This document shows, piece by piece, positions 1 to 7,899 of a stretch of 55,539 nucleotides of DNA. Each line of letters starts with the position of its first letter. The stretch's first letter is position 1. Under the pieces are notes generated by a model. That model searched no databases. It was not told the DNA's origin and worked only from the letters and a program-made list of their open reading frames with translations. The stretch is from NCBI GenBank assembly GCA_017463155.1, contig JAFTPT010000040.1, forward strand, positions 1-55,539. Direction: 5' to 3'. A program made the translations under genes and the position numbers. The DNA comes from Blautia sp. (GTDB lineage Bacteria; Bacillota; Clostridia; Lachnospirales; Lachnospiraceae).

Positions 1-40
1 CGGAAACCCAAAACGCGAAGCCTCTGCTGAGCGTTTTGCA

Positions 41-99
41 AAATGAGCGGATGAAACAAGACAGAGAACCGTCCCTTGTCTTGTTTCATCCGCTCATTT
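41..99. repeat. REP-like palindrome with GAACCGTCCCT core (element A)
   Basis: A perfect 23-bp inverted repeat (41-63 against 77-99) encloses a 13-nt loop reading GAGAACCGTCCCT. The same core occurs in three other palindromes of this window (1679-1708, 35875-35932, 44015-44090), so this is a dispersed repeat family. Here the core lies in the loop, as in 1679-1708; in the other two it lies in both arms. No T-run follows, so it is not an obvious intrinsic terminator. Confidence 0.75.
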
Positions 100-219
100 C
101 TGGTTGGAGTTAGCGGTTAGCTCGCTTCGACGTTGCCCGGGGCCTTGCGGGCAGAGAGATCTTTGCCCCCGGCAGCGAACGTCCCTACTTCACTCCTTTA
201 AACTGTGAGCGATATTACA

Positions 220-767
220 TTATATTATAACTTTCTTAGTTTTGATCGTCGCGGCGTATGCGCTGTTGCACAGTCCTAATATCGCGGACAGGATAAACAG
301 TGTCTCCACTCCGATACTCTGCCAGATCCACCCTCCGAACAATGCAATCAAAATGGTGATCATGTGGTTGACGGACACACCGGTCGAGATCGTGGCACGC
401 ATTTCGTCCGGAGATTCCGAGATATCCTGCACATAAACGTTCGAAGCCATGGAAGCCAGCGAAATAATGGAATCAAGGATATAATTGATGCAGCACACGA
501 CGAACGCGACATGCCGGGGAAACAGATGATGCGAGAAGCCATAAAAGAAGCAGACGATCGCCAGGATCAGGACAAGGAACAGCCCGGGCAGCTCCCGGAA
601 AACTCCGTAAGACCGCGGTCGAATTCCCCCATACCGACGACCTCGGCCAGGTAGTTGTCGATCATTCCCTTAAAAATACCATAGCTCAGGCCGGTGATCA
701 GGAGAGTCAGAAAGAATGCTTTATAGCAGGAATCCTCCCGGAAAGCGTCAGCAAGTTTTTTCTTCAT
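220..767 (-). pseudogene. Decayed MFS transporter (frameshift plus internal deletion)
   Basis: Read leftward from the ATG at 767, the first ~55 residues look like the start of an MFS permease (first helix with LLITGLSYGIFKG, then VVGMGEFDRGLTEF). The frame then breaks: the run that should read TTTTT at about 614-618 has four T's, and one added base would restore an FFRELPG continuation in the next frame. That frame stays open to the TAA at 220 and encodes typical last-helices sequence (ASNVYVQDISES, GVSVNHMITILIALFGGW). The joined product would be only ~183 residues against ~400 for the family, with the join near LVLILA-IVCFFYG. A central block of roughly 200 residues is therefore missing as well. 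The homologue layout is from family knowledge. Confidence 0.8.
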
Positions 768-861
768 AAGTCGTTGTCCTCAAAAAAAGCTCGGTTGACA
801 GAGCTATCAGCGAATGTCTTCATGCTGAGCAGTTGACGGGTTTATTTTCGAATCTTCAGCT

Positions 862-1479
862 TCAGGAGATCTTAGGCAGACTCCAGTGATAGTACGAAGC
901 CAGGTTTCGAAGTACCAGGATGAGCACGGCCCCGATCAGCATGGAGATGACCGACCCCAGCCGTGGCCAGCAAACGGCGCAGACGATGGCCCCGATCAGG
1001 GACGCACAGGCATAAAAATGCTTGGTAAAAACATAGGGCGTGGTTCCTGAAAAAACATCACGCATGATTCCTCCGCCGACGCCGGTGATGACGCCCACAA
1101 ACACCGCAAGATATACATTCGGATCCTCGACGTGTACATAGGCGGCTTCAACGCCGATCACGGTAAAGATTCCCAGCCCGACAGCGTCCATCGTGCGCAG
1201 CAGGGCTTCATACAGTGCCTGTTTGTGCGGATGAAAATGCTGCCGGACGATAAAAAACACAGCGATGCCGGTCAAAATGGCGGCAATGGTAAACACCGGT
1301 TCGCGGAAGGCCGCGGGAGGCGTCACGTTCAGGATCATGTCCCGGATGATGCCGCCGCCGACCGCCGTCGTCATCGCGAGCATCGCCACCCCGAACACAT
1401 CCATTTTTTTCTGAATTCCCGCAAATGCCCCCGAGATGGCAAACGCGATCGTGCCGATCATTTCCAACAGCCAGATCAT
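862..1479 (-). CDS. TRIC cation channel family (UPF0126) membrane protein
   Basis: A 205-residue integral membrane protein of the bacterial TRIC/UPF0126 family (YadS/YvgT type). The two pseudo-repeats of the family are each marked by a GGG-x-x-RD motif: VGGGIIRDMILN in the first half and VGGGIMRDVFSG in the second. About seven hydrophobic segments fill the rest. Bacterial members form trimeric monovalent-cation channels; the physiological role here is unknown. The ATG at 1479 is chosen because GGGGAGGGG precedes it by eight bases; the longer in-frame extension upstream is not hydrophobic and has no ribosome site. The gene stands alone, with a promoter-like TTTACA-N16-TATAAT at 1558-1531. Confidence 0.88.
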   Translation of the reverse strand: MIWLLEMIGTIAFAISGAFAGIQKKMDVFGVAMLAMTTAVGGGIIRDMILNVTPPAAFREPVFTIAAILTGIAVFFIVRQHFHPHKQALYEALLRTMDAVGLGIFTVIGVEAAYVHVEDPNVYLAVFVGVITGVGGGIMRDVFSGTTPYVFTKHFYACASLIGAIVCAVCWPRLGSVISMLIGAVLILVLRNLASYYHWSLPKIS

Positions 1480-1530
1480 GATCAAATCCCCTCCCCGCAT
1501 GCTCATGACAAAGATGAGCCTCTTTCTACA

Positions 1531-1558
1531 ATTATACACATAATGCTGAATATGTAAA
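1531..1558 (-). promoter_or_regulatory. Promoter of the TRIC gene
   Basis: On the minus strand TTTACA (1558-1553) and TATAAT (1536-1531) are 16 bp apart, about 50 bp upstream of the TRIC start codon. The match to the sigma-A consensus is good. Confidence 0.55.
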
Positions 1559-1678
1559 CCAAGACAACGTCTGGAAACAAGAAACCCTGCGTATGAACAA
1601 GTCAAAGCAGACATTCCCATCCTCCCGGCAGATGTCGCCGGTGTGGCGACCCGCTGTTTTCATACACATAGTATGATG

Positions 1679-1708
1679 ATGGAACGCAGGGACGGTTCTT
1701 CGTTCCAT
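1679..1708. repeat. Short REP-like palindrome (element D)
   Basis: ATGGAACG (1679-1686) and CGTTCCAT (1701-1708) pair around the loop CAGGGACGGTTCTT. The loop is the reverse complement of the core in the palindrome at 41-99 and matches the arms of those at 35875-35932 and 44015-44090. It has the same loop-core layout as the first element but a shorter stem. Confidence 0.6.
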
Positions 1709-1809
1709 AGTGTCGGTAAACAGGAGAATACGGTACCATGAAAGGACAGCGGATGTTATAATGATTGTAGTTGATTTTGAAGGATGCGGACGACCACGGA
1801 GGAGAGGAC

Positions 1810-2355
1810 ATGGATCGGTCACTGAAGAGCCTGATGGCAGAACTGGAGCTGTATATCGAAAAAAACTGGACAGGACCTGAAGAGATGGACAGGATCTCAG
1901 AGGAAACGTCTGCTGACTATACGGAGGAGGCTTCTTCAGAAGAAGAGACGCAAAAAGGAGGGCTGCCATCTGGCGGCCCGGATCCCGCCGCCAGCCTGGA
2001 AGCCTTGATCCGGGATGTCGGAAAGAGCTTCCACGAAACACTTTTTGACCTGATCCGGGAAAGCGGGATGACCGATGTGGAGGTCTACAAAAGGGCCAAC
2101 ATGGACCGCCGCTTTTTTTCAAAGATCCGCAGCAATCCTGCCTATCATCCGCGGAAAAGTACGGTATTGGCGTTGGCCATCGCCCTGAAGCTGGACCTTC
2201 GGCAGACCTCTGACCTTCTTTCCCGGGCAGAGTATGCGCTTTCCCCGGGGAGCAAGTCCGACGTCATTATCCGGTTCTTTATCGAGCGGCAGATCTATGA
2301 TATCGATACCATCAACATAGCGCTCTATGATCACCACCTGCCGATCCTGGACTGA
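1810..2355 (+). CDS. Helix-turn-helix-like small protein, first gene of caspase locus
   Basis: 181 residues. The start at 1810 is chosen over an ATG 39 bases upstream because GGAGGAGAGG sits directly before it. The N-terminal ~60 residues are acidic and of low complexity (many E, D and S). The C-terminal ~115 residues form a predicted all-helical domain: SGMTDVEVYKRANMDRRFFS, then KSTVLALAIALKLDL and a helix ending in FFIERQIYDIDTINIALYD. The pattern resembles a compact XRE-like helix-turn-helix domain that, from memory, is often fused to macro (ADP-ribose-binding) domains in Firmicutes; no macro domain is present here. The caspase gene starts 53 bases downstream on the same strand, so it may be a DNA- or partner-binding sensor/regulator for the caspase. 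Function is not established. Confidence 0.75.
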   Translation: MDRSLKSLMAELELYIEKNWTGPEEMDRISEETSADYTEEASSEEETQKGGLPSGGPDPAASLEALIRDVGKSFHETLFDLIRESGMTDVEVYKRANMDRRFFSKIRSNPAYHPRKSTVLALAIALKLDLRQTSDLLSRAEYALSPGSKSDVIIRFFIERQIYDIDTINIALYDHHLPILD

Positions 2356-2408
2356 ATGATCCGGCCGGAGATATTTCATAGAACGATCATACGAGGAAGA
2401 TCATCAAG

Positions 2409-3908
2409 ATGAACAGTGGAAAAACCTATGCCCTGCTGACAGCTGTCGGCGTTTATGAAGATGTGAAAATAAAGCCGCTGTCATGCGCGGAGAAGGATCT
2501 TGGCAGAATGACGCAGGCGCTGACGGAGGGATTGAAGATCGAGGAGGACAACATCCGGATCCTGGGAGATGACAGGACCGTGCTGCTGCATTCCTTTGCC
2601 AGGTCCATCAGCGAGTTTGCGGATCTTGTACGGGAAGAGGACACCTTTATTTATTATTTTTCCGGGCATGGACGGGAAAACAGCCTCTGCTTTACGGACG
2701 GTTCGGTGACATTGGAGAGTATCGTCCGCTATATCGACGCGCTTCCGGCCGGCCGGAAGCTGGTGATCCTTGACTGCTGCTATGCGGGACAGGCCGGTGT
2801 GCCGGAACGGACGGACTGGTCTGTGGAAGGATCGCTGGCTGTTTTTGCCGGCAAAGGGATCGCCGTCATGGCCTCCTCGGCCGCGGACCACGTCTCCTGG
2901 ACGGATGAGAAGACCGGCTGCAGTCTTTATACAGAGATCGTGGCGGATGCGTTCATCTCCCGCCGGCGGATCCGCAGGGGCAGGCTGTCCCTGACGGACG
3001 TCAACGAAGAGATCCGACTTTTGATGGAGCTGTGGAATCACCGCCATCCGGCAAAAGCACAGCAGCCGATCTACCGGGAGAACCTGATCGGGACGATCTG
3101 GTTTGATGTCGCGGAATATCATCCGTACGTTCCGCAGAAGATCTTTTTTGAGACGGATTCCTATATCGTCCATGACGTCAAGCCCCTGCACACTGCAAGT
3201 CAGAAGCGGCTGGCGGTCTTTGTGATCCTGAAGGACCCGGACGACAGCCTGGTGACGACGGTCACAAAGCAGATCGTTCCGCAGGTACGGTTTGCCGATG
3301 TGTACGCCAGTGCTTCTGACGAAGCCCGCTTCCGGGGAAAAGCCGCCGATGTAATCTTTTGTTATTTCGGACATGAGGAAGCCGACCTGATCCGAAGCAA
3401 TCATTTTGCCTATACCATCTGGACCCAGGATGACAAACTGAAGGAAACACATTACAGGCCAAACAGAAACGCGGAGATCGTTGAGGATATCTACGTATTC
3501 TGGAACACCTCCTACGAGATCGTCAAAAGACTGCAGGAGACGACGCAGACCCAGGACGAGATCGCCGGGGATTATGAGACGCTTTCCAATCTGCTGATCC
3601 GGCATGCGGAAACCCTGATCAAGGATCTGGAGGAAGCGGACAACGGCGTGATCTCCATGCAGACCGTTCTGACGGCTAACAGAAACTGGATCAGTGAGGT
3701 CCGGCAGCTATTCTTTAAGCTCACCAGTGCGGAGGTACCGCCGCTTGCTATCCATGACCGGGCTGAGGCGATCCTGGATATGGCGGGGTGGGTCGTGGAT
3801 ATGGCGCTGTTCCTTGATAAAACCGACGCAGCAGCTTTCGATGAAATCCGTTGGGAATTTTCAAATGCCATCAGCAGATACCAGACTGCCCTCGAAAGAC
3901 TGAAGTAA
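2409..3908 (+). CDS. Caspase-family cysteine protease (bacterial metacaspase/orthocaspase)
   Basis: 499 residues, cytoplasmic, no signal peptide. The N-terminal ~210 residues are a clan CD caspase fold (peptidase C14 type). The catalytic histidine is in SGHG (His87, after TFIYYF) and the nucleophile in DCCYAG (Cys124, after KLVI). The next strand (GIAVMASSAADHVSW) and the region after it also fit the fold. Such proteases usually cut after Arg or Lys in bacteria, but the specificity cannot be read here. The C-terminal half (about 235-499) is not recognised: an alpha/beta part around FADVYASASDEARFRGKAAD, then a long helical part from about 360. There is no NACHT, TIR or transmembrane region. 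The ATG at 2409 has a GAGGAAG site. The gene is probably co-transcribed with the helix-turn-helix gene and is followed by J-domain and HIRAN genes. Confidence 0.88.
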   Translation: MNSGKTYALLTAVGVYEDVKIKPLSCAEKDLGRMTQALTEGLKIEEDNIRILGDDRTVLLHSFARSISEFADLVREEDTFIYYFSGHGRENSLCFTDGSVTLESIVRYIDALPAGRKLVILDCCYAGQAGVPERTDWSVEGSLAVFAGKGIAVMASSAADHVSWTDEKTGCSLYTEIVADAFISRRRIRRGRLSLTDVNEEIRLLMELWNHRHPAKAQQPIYRENLIGTIWFDVAEYHPYVPQKIFFETDSYIVHDVKPLHTASQKRLAVFVILKDPDDSLVTTVTKQIVPQVRFADVYASASDEARFRGKAADVIFCYFGHEEADLIRSNHFAYTIWTQDDKLKETHYRPNRNAEIVEDIYVFWNTSYEIVKRLQETTQTQDEIAGDYETLSNLLIRHAETLIKDLEEADNGVISMQTVLTANRNWISEVRQLFFKLTSAEVPPLAIHDRAEAILDMAGWVVDMALFLDKTDAAAFDEIRWEFSNAISRYQTALERLK

Positions 3909-3940
3909 AAAACATACCTTGTTCCTGTAGCTGAAACCGG

Positions 3941-3969
3941 TTGAGATATCAGCCTGGAAGGAGTATAAT
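3941..3969 (+). promoter_or_regulatory. Promoter inside the caspase locus, driving the J-domain/HIRAN pair
   Basis: TTGAGA (3941-3946), a 17-bp spacer and a perfect TATAAT (3964-3969) lie between the caspase stop codon and the J-domain start at 4014. The predicted leader is about 38 nt. The pair downstream can therefore be expressed without the caspase gene. No terminator is visible between 3908 and 3941, so read-through is also possible. Confidence 0.65.
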
Positions 3970-4013
3970 TAATGCATCGTTAACGACAGGATGTATGGTT
4001 ACGGGAGCACTTC

Positions 4014-5084
4014 ATGAAGGAAGATCTGATCCTTTCACAATCTGAATACGAACATCTTCTGGAGGAGATACATCGATTACAGGCCAGGATCATCGAGCTG
4101 ACAGCACAGCGGGATGACCTGGTCTATCACGTTTGCCCGGCACTGCAGGCGGAGTATGAGGAGAAGATCGCCTGCCTGGAGCGGGAGCTTCTGGCGGCGC
4201 AGATGTATCTGGCCGAAAAGCAGCGGATCATTGAGCTTCTGCAGGCCCAGATCAACCGGCAGAAGGAACCGTCCTTTGAGGAAGCAAAGCAGCAGGCAGA
4301 GCAGGAGTTCCGTGACTATCAGGAGGACCTGAAGCGGAAGGCAAAGGAGGCCGAGGAATTCCGGAACCACTGGGAGAATGATACCCGGTGGGCTGAGCAC
4401 GAGCGGGCTGAAAAAGCAGAACGGACCGGACAGGGAACACATCAATACAGCGAAGAAGACAGCCCAGAAGGCGCAGGGCCGGATGGCCGCGAGGCGCACA
4501 AACGGATCGGCATGGACGGCGGCCCGGACGACGGACAGCAGGACGGGCGGAGTGCGGATGGAAAGAACGATCAGAATGCGGACGATAAGCCTGCTGAGGA
4601 AGCTGAGAAAAAGCAGACTCCTGCGGAGGAGTTAAAGAGCCTGTACCGGAAGATCGTCAAGCGCCTTCATCCGGATGTGCACCCGAATCCCACCGAACGG
4701 GAAAAGGACCTCCTGAACAAGGCGCAGGAGGCCATGAGGACCGGCGATCTGGAGACCATGCGCCGGATCTGGGAGGAACTGTTCGGTGCCGACGCACCGG
4801 AGGAGAGCTTCCGGGATACGCCGGAGGACCTCGAAAAAATGCGGGAGCTTCTGGCGAAGCTTGCGGAGCGGATCGCGGTCCTCGCGGCGGAGATCGACCA
4901 TATCCGGTCTGTCTATCCCTATACGATGAAATCCCTGCTGGAGGATGACAAAGCCGTCGAGGAGAAACGAAGCCGATTGCAGAAGGAGATCGATGAGACC
5001 CGGGAGAGAGACCGGCAGCTGGGCGACTATATTGACGAGTTACGAAGAAAAATGCGTGGAGAGGAGGAACCGGGACGTGGATGA
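4014..5084 (+). CDS. Coiled-coil protein with J-domain core (HPD motif)
   Basis: 356 residues. Residues 1-130 are strongly heptad-like coiled coil (runs such as YEEKIACLERELLAAQ). Residues 135-200 are a charged, low-complexity linker. Residues ~205-257 match the core of a J-domain: a basic helix LKSLYRKIVKRL, the HPD tripeptide at 219-221, then a second helix from TEREKDLLNKA to RRIWEEL. Residues 262-350 are coiled coil again. The HPD motif is the part that stimulates Hsp70 (DnaK) ATPase, so this protein may bring DnaK to a substrate in this locus. It lacks the Gly/Phe and zinc regions of housekeeping DnaJ and the first J-domain helix is unclear. The stop codon overlaps the HIRAN start by eight bases. 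Confidence 0.8.
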   Translation: MKEDLILSQSEYEHLLEEIHRLQARIIELTAQRDDLVYHVCPALQAEYEEKIACLERELLAAQMYLAEKQRIIELLQAQINRQKEPSFEEAKQQAEQEFRDYQEDLKRKAKEAEEFRNHWENDTRWAEHERAEKAERTGQGTHQYSEEDSPEGAGPDGREAHKRIGMDGGPDDGQQDGRSADGKNDQNADDKPAEEAEKKQTPAEELKSLYRKIVKRLHPDVHPNPTEREKDLLNKAQEAMRTGDLETMRRIWEELFGADAPEESFRDTPEDLEKMRELLAKLAERIAVLAAEIDHIRSVYPYTMKSLLEDDKAVEEKRSRLQKEIDETRERDRQLGDYIDELRRKMRGEEEPGRG

Positions 5085-6030
5085 ACATAAGAAAGAAACG
5101 GAGGACTCCTTCCGGGAGCCTGCCCTGCAGGAGATGAGCGGTCCCGCTCTTTCGGCTGCGATGCATATGGGGTCCGGCTTTGCCTCCCCTTTTATGAAGG
5201 ACATCTGTCTCAAGCGGCAGCGGATCGTGGGCGTCCGCTACCAGGGCGGCTCGGATGAGCTGGTGGAAGGACTGCCGCCCGGCAGCAGGGTCACCTTTAT
5301 CCGGGAGCCGGACAACCGGTTCGATCCGGGAGCGGTCATGGCCCTGGACGAGCAGGGGAGGAAGATCGGCTATCTTCCGCGTATTGAGAATGATATCCCC
5401 GGGGCACTTCTGGAAGCAGGCAAGTCCCTGTACGGGATCGTGTCGGAAAAGCAGGAGCAGCCGCCGAACGGTACCCGGACGCCCTACCAGCTGTGGGTCG
5501 ATCTGTACATGCGGGAATTTGCGCCGCCCGGAGAATCGGCAGAACCCCCGAGGCAGGGCTGCAGGGGCTCCTACGCGGTGATCGACGTGGTGCCGTCGGC
5601 TTTTGAAAACCAGTTTTATGTGCACAGCATCTTTGCCATCCGTGTGATCAACGGAGAGGAATGGGGCACTTTTTTCCAATACCTTGACGACACCTACGAC
5701 GAAGACCGGTGTCGGGAGATGGTGGAGGCCTTCCGGAAATTTGCAGGTCTTCTGCCTCTGGTCGGGCACGGCATTGCAGGCCTGCAGGGACAGGTGCTGG
5801 CCGAGGCATACGGATTGCTTCTGGGGAGGCCTTTTTCCAACCGCGTGATCGATACGCTGCGGATGGCCGGCGTTCATCTGCCGGGCATGCGCGCGTTTCC
5901 GATCAGCCGCCTGACAAAGCTTCTCGGGCTTGAGGAGAAGGGGGATTCAGCCGCCGAGATCCGCTGCCGGCAGACCTGGGAGCTGTACCGGCGGATGGAC
6001 CTGTCGGAGCTTTGGCCCGGGGGAATGTGA
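5077..6030 (+). CDS. HIRAN domain fused to a catalytically dead DnaQ-like exonuclease domain
   Basis: 317 residues from GTG at 5077. That start is chosen for its GAGAGGAGGA site seven bases upstream and its 8-base overlap with the J-domain gene, which implies translational coupling. Residues ~44-110 are a HIRAN domain (RIVGVRYQGG, then REPDNRFDPGAVMAL and KIGYLPR), a module that binds single-strand 3' ends or damaged DNA in other proteins. Residues ~160-310 follow a DEDDh exonuclease pattern (YAVIDVVPSAF, LVGHGIAGLQ, NRVIDTLRMAG, RCRQTWELYRRM). By my alignment the Glu of the first motif, the Asp of the second, and the His and Asp of the third are replaced, so no nuclease activity is expected. 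The last codon and stop come from an inserted IS; before insertion the gene would have ended GGNKS. Confidence 0.78.
   Translation: MDEHKKETEDSFREPALQEMSGPALSAAMHMGSGFASPFMKDICLKRQRIVGVRYQGGSDELVEGLPPGSRVTFIREPDNRFDPGAVMALDEQGRKIGYLPRIENDIPGALLEAGKSLYGIVSEKQEQPPNGTRTPYQLWVDLYMREFAPPGESAEPPRQGCRGSYAVIDVVPSAFENQFYVHSIFAIRVINGEEWGTFFQYLDDTYDEDRCREMVEAFRKFAGLLPLVGHGIAGLQGQVLAEAYGLLLGRPFSNRVIDTLRMAGVHLPGMRAFPISRLTKLLGLEEKGDSAAEIRCRQTWELYRRMDLSELWPGGM
6021..6025. repeat. Target-site duplication of the IS, left copy
   Basis: GGGAA directly precedes the left end of the IS and is repeated directly after its right end (8447-8451). Five base pairs fits this transposase type. Confidence 0.8.
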
Positions 6031-6053
6031 ACTTCTCATATAATTAACACTCG
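6026..6053. repeat. Left inverted repeat of the IS
   Basis: Begins TGTGAACTTC and ends AACACTCG. It pairs with 8419-8446 with two mismatches (T/C at position 11, A/T at position 24). The TGA at 6028-6030 inside it is the present stop codon of the HIRAN gene. Confidence 0.9.
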
Positions 6054-6179
6054 CGCAAAAGTGAATCTTCAAGCTATGAAAGAACTTTATTTTAGCCAAA
6101 AACAAGAGCTTTTAGTTGCAAAAACCGAAGATGTATGGTACTATTATAGTGAGTTAATTAACACTCGTAAGGAGGCGCC

Positions 6180-7883
6180 ATGTATCTTGGGTTTAGCGTA
6201 AAAATCCCAGAGAACCAAACAGGTATCTCGAGGAAAAAAATAAAGGGAACAACATACATTTATTACGAACACGGGAGAAAATACTACGCCGATAAGCAGT
6301 ATACCGTTCCGCAGTGCACATCCATCGGCAAGATGTGCGAAGACGCTCCGGACATGATGATTCCGAACGGGAACTACCTGAAATTCTTCCCGGATGCGGA
6401 ACTGCCGGAAGAGCTTCCGGTTTCATCCAGAAGCGGATGTTTAAAGATTGGCGCATGGCTGGTGATCCGGAAGGTGATACGGCATTATAAGCTGGAGGAA
6501 CGGATAGACGGGATCATTGAAAAAGACAGCGGCCTGTTCTTTGACCTTGCTGCGTATGCGATCGTGTCAGAGAATAATGCCGCGCAGTACTATCCGGATT
6601 ACGCTTATAATCATCCCCTGTTTACAGATGGGATGAGAGTGTACAGCGATTCGAAGGTATCAAGGTTTCTGCGTGATATCAGCCGGGACGACAGCATTGA
6701 ATTTCAGAACGAATGGAACGCTGGCAGAGATCACCGGGAGAAGATATATATTTCTTATGACTCCACAAACAAGCACTGTCAGGCAGGGGACATAGAGATC
6801 GCGGAATTCGGGCATGAGAAGGAAGTGGAGAAGAAACCTATCTACAACTTTTCGATTGCTTATGATAAGAAGAACCGGCTGCCTTTGTTTTATGAAGTTT
6901 ATCCGGGCAGCATCAACGACATGTCCCAGCTCCAGTGTATGCTTGAAAAAGCGGAAGCTTACGGCTATAAGAATGCCGGATTCATTCTTGACAGAGGATA
7001 TTTCAGCGAGCCGAACATCCGGTTCATGGAACGGAACGGATATGATTTCATCATCATGGTCAAAGGCTGCAAAGATCTGGTGAACCAGGTGATCCTTGAA
7101 CATAAAGGCAGCTTTGAGGATGAATGGAAGAATACGATCCCGTATTATGACGAGAATGGCATTACGGTAAAAGGTCTTTTGTTCAAGAAGGACGAAAAGG
7201 AACGGTACTTCCATATCTTCTATAACGACTTTAAGAAAGCAAAAGAGCGGGCGCAGCTGCAGAAAAAGATCCGGGACCAGAAGGAGGCTCTGGAGAAACT
7301 GAAGGGAACGGAGGCCGTGGTTAAGGGACAGGACCTGGCATACTTCGATCTGATCTACCATACAGACAAAGACGGAAAGAAAAGACTCCAGTTTATAAGG
7401 GAGCGCGAGGACGTTATATCCCGGGATATCAAGCTCTGCGGCTATTTCTGCATTATCACTTCGGCGGCAATGACAGCTGCAGATGCGCTGGATCTGTATA
7501 AGAGCCGTGACAGTTCCGAAAAACTGTTCCGGGGAGACAAATCGTATCTCGGAGAAAGGAGCATGCGCGTTTACAGTGACGAACCGATGCATAGCAAGAT
7601 CTTCATCGAGTTCGTCGCGCTGATCATACGCAACAAAATCTACGCCTGCTTAAAGGACCGCATGAAAGAGATCCATAAGAAGAAAAACTACATGACGGTG
7701 CCGGCAGCACTGAAAGAACTGGATAAGATCGAAATGATCCGTCAGGCTGATGGGGTATACCGGCTTGATCATGCGGTGACAGCGACACAGAAAGATATCC
7801 TGCAGGCATTTAACCTGACGGCGGCGGGTGTGGAAAAAGAAGCGAAGGAGCTTGGCAAACAGCTGAGTATGCTGACGAATTAA
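6180..7883 (+). CDS. IS1634/IS4-like DDE transposase
   Basis: 567 residues, full length. The catalytic triad is visible: Asp194 in ISYDSTNKH, Asp271 in FILDRGYFSEPN, and Glu447 in the Y-(2)-R-(3)-E-(6)-K signature of IS4-type enzymes (Tyr440, Arg443, Glu447, Lys454). The long insertion between the second and third catalytic residues, with a basic coiled segment near 355-375, is usual for the IS1634 group. The ATG at 6180 has AAGGAGG six bases upstream. Two small ORFs follow at once. It catalyses cut-and-paste movement of the element 6026-8446. Family placement is from motif pattern; the exact IS name cannot be given. Confidence 0.92.
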   Translation: MYLGFSVKIPENQTGISRKKIKGTTYIYYEHGRKYYADKQYTVPQCTSIGKMCEDAPDMMIPNGNYLKFFPDAELPEELPVSSRSGCLKIGAWLVIRKVIRHYKLEERIDGIIEKDSGLFFDLAAYAIVSENNAAQYYPDYAYNHPLFTDGMRVYSDSKVSRFLRDISRDDSIEFQNEWNAGRDHREKIYISYDSTNKHCQAGDIEIAEFGHEKEVEKKPIYNFSIAYDKKNRLPLFYEVYPGSINDMSQLQCMLEKAEAYGYKNAGFILDRGYFSEPNIRFMERNGYDFIIMVKGCKDLVNQVILEHKGSFEDEWKNTIPYYDENGITVKGLLFKKDEKERYFHIFYNDFKKAKERAQLQKKIRDQKEALEKLKGTEAVVKGQDLAYFDLIYHTDKDGKKRLQFIREREDVISRDIKLCGYFCIITSAAMTAADALDLYKSRDSSEKLFRGDKSYLGERSMRVYSDEPMHSKIFIEFVALIIRNKIYACLKDRMKEIHKKKNYMTVPAALKELDKIEMIRQADGVYRLDHAVTATQKDILQAFNLTAAGVEKEAKELGKQLSMLTN

Positions 7884-7899
7884 AAAGGAGCGTATGATC

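Larger units (their letters stand above)
1480..1809. other. Intergenic region between TRIC gene and caspase locus
   Basis: This 330-bp gap holds the leftward TRIC promoter (1531-1558), a small REP-like palindrome (1679-1708) and a TATAAT hexamer at 1757-1762 that could be the -10 of the rightward helix-turn-helix / caspase unit. No good -35 is visible at 17 bp from it. No convincing coding sequence was seen. Confidence 0.5.

Noticed and set aside
4258-4276. GAACCGTCC in the J-domain gene as another REP-like core
   Set aside because: It is inside coding sequence, lacks any inverted repeat and differs after the first nine bases.
4657-5877. 406-codon leftward frame across the J-domain and HIRAN genes
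   Set aside because: Its translation is rich in Pro, His and Arg without any motif, and it covers two real genes with coupled starts.
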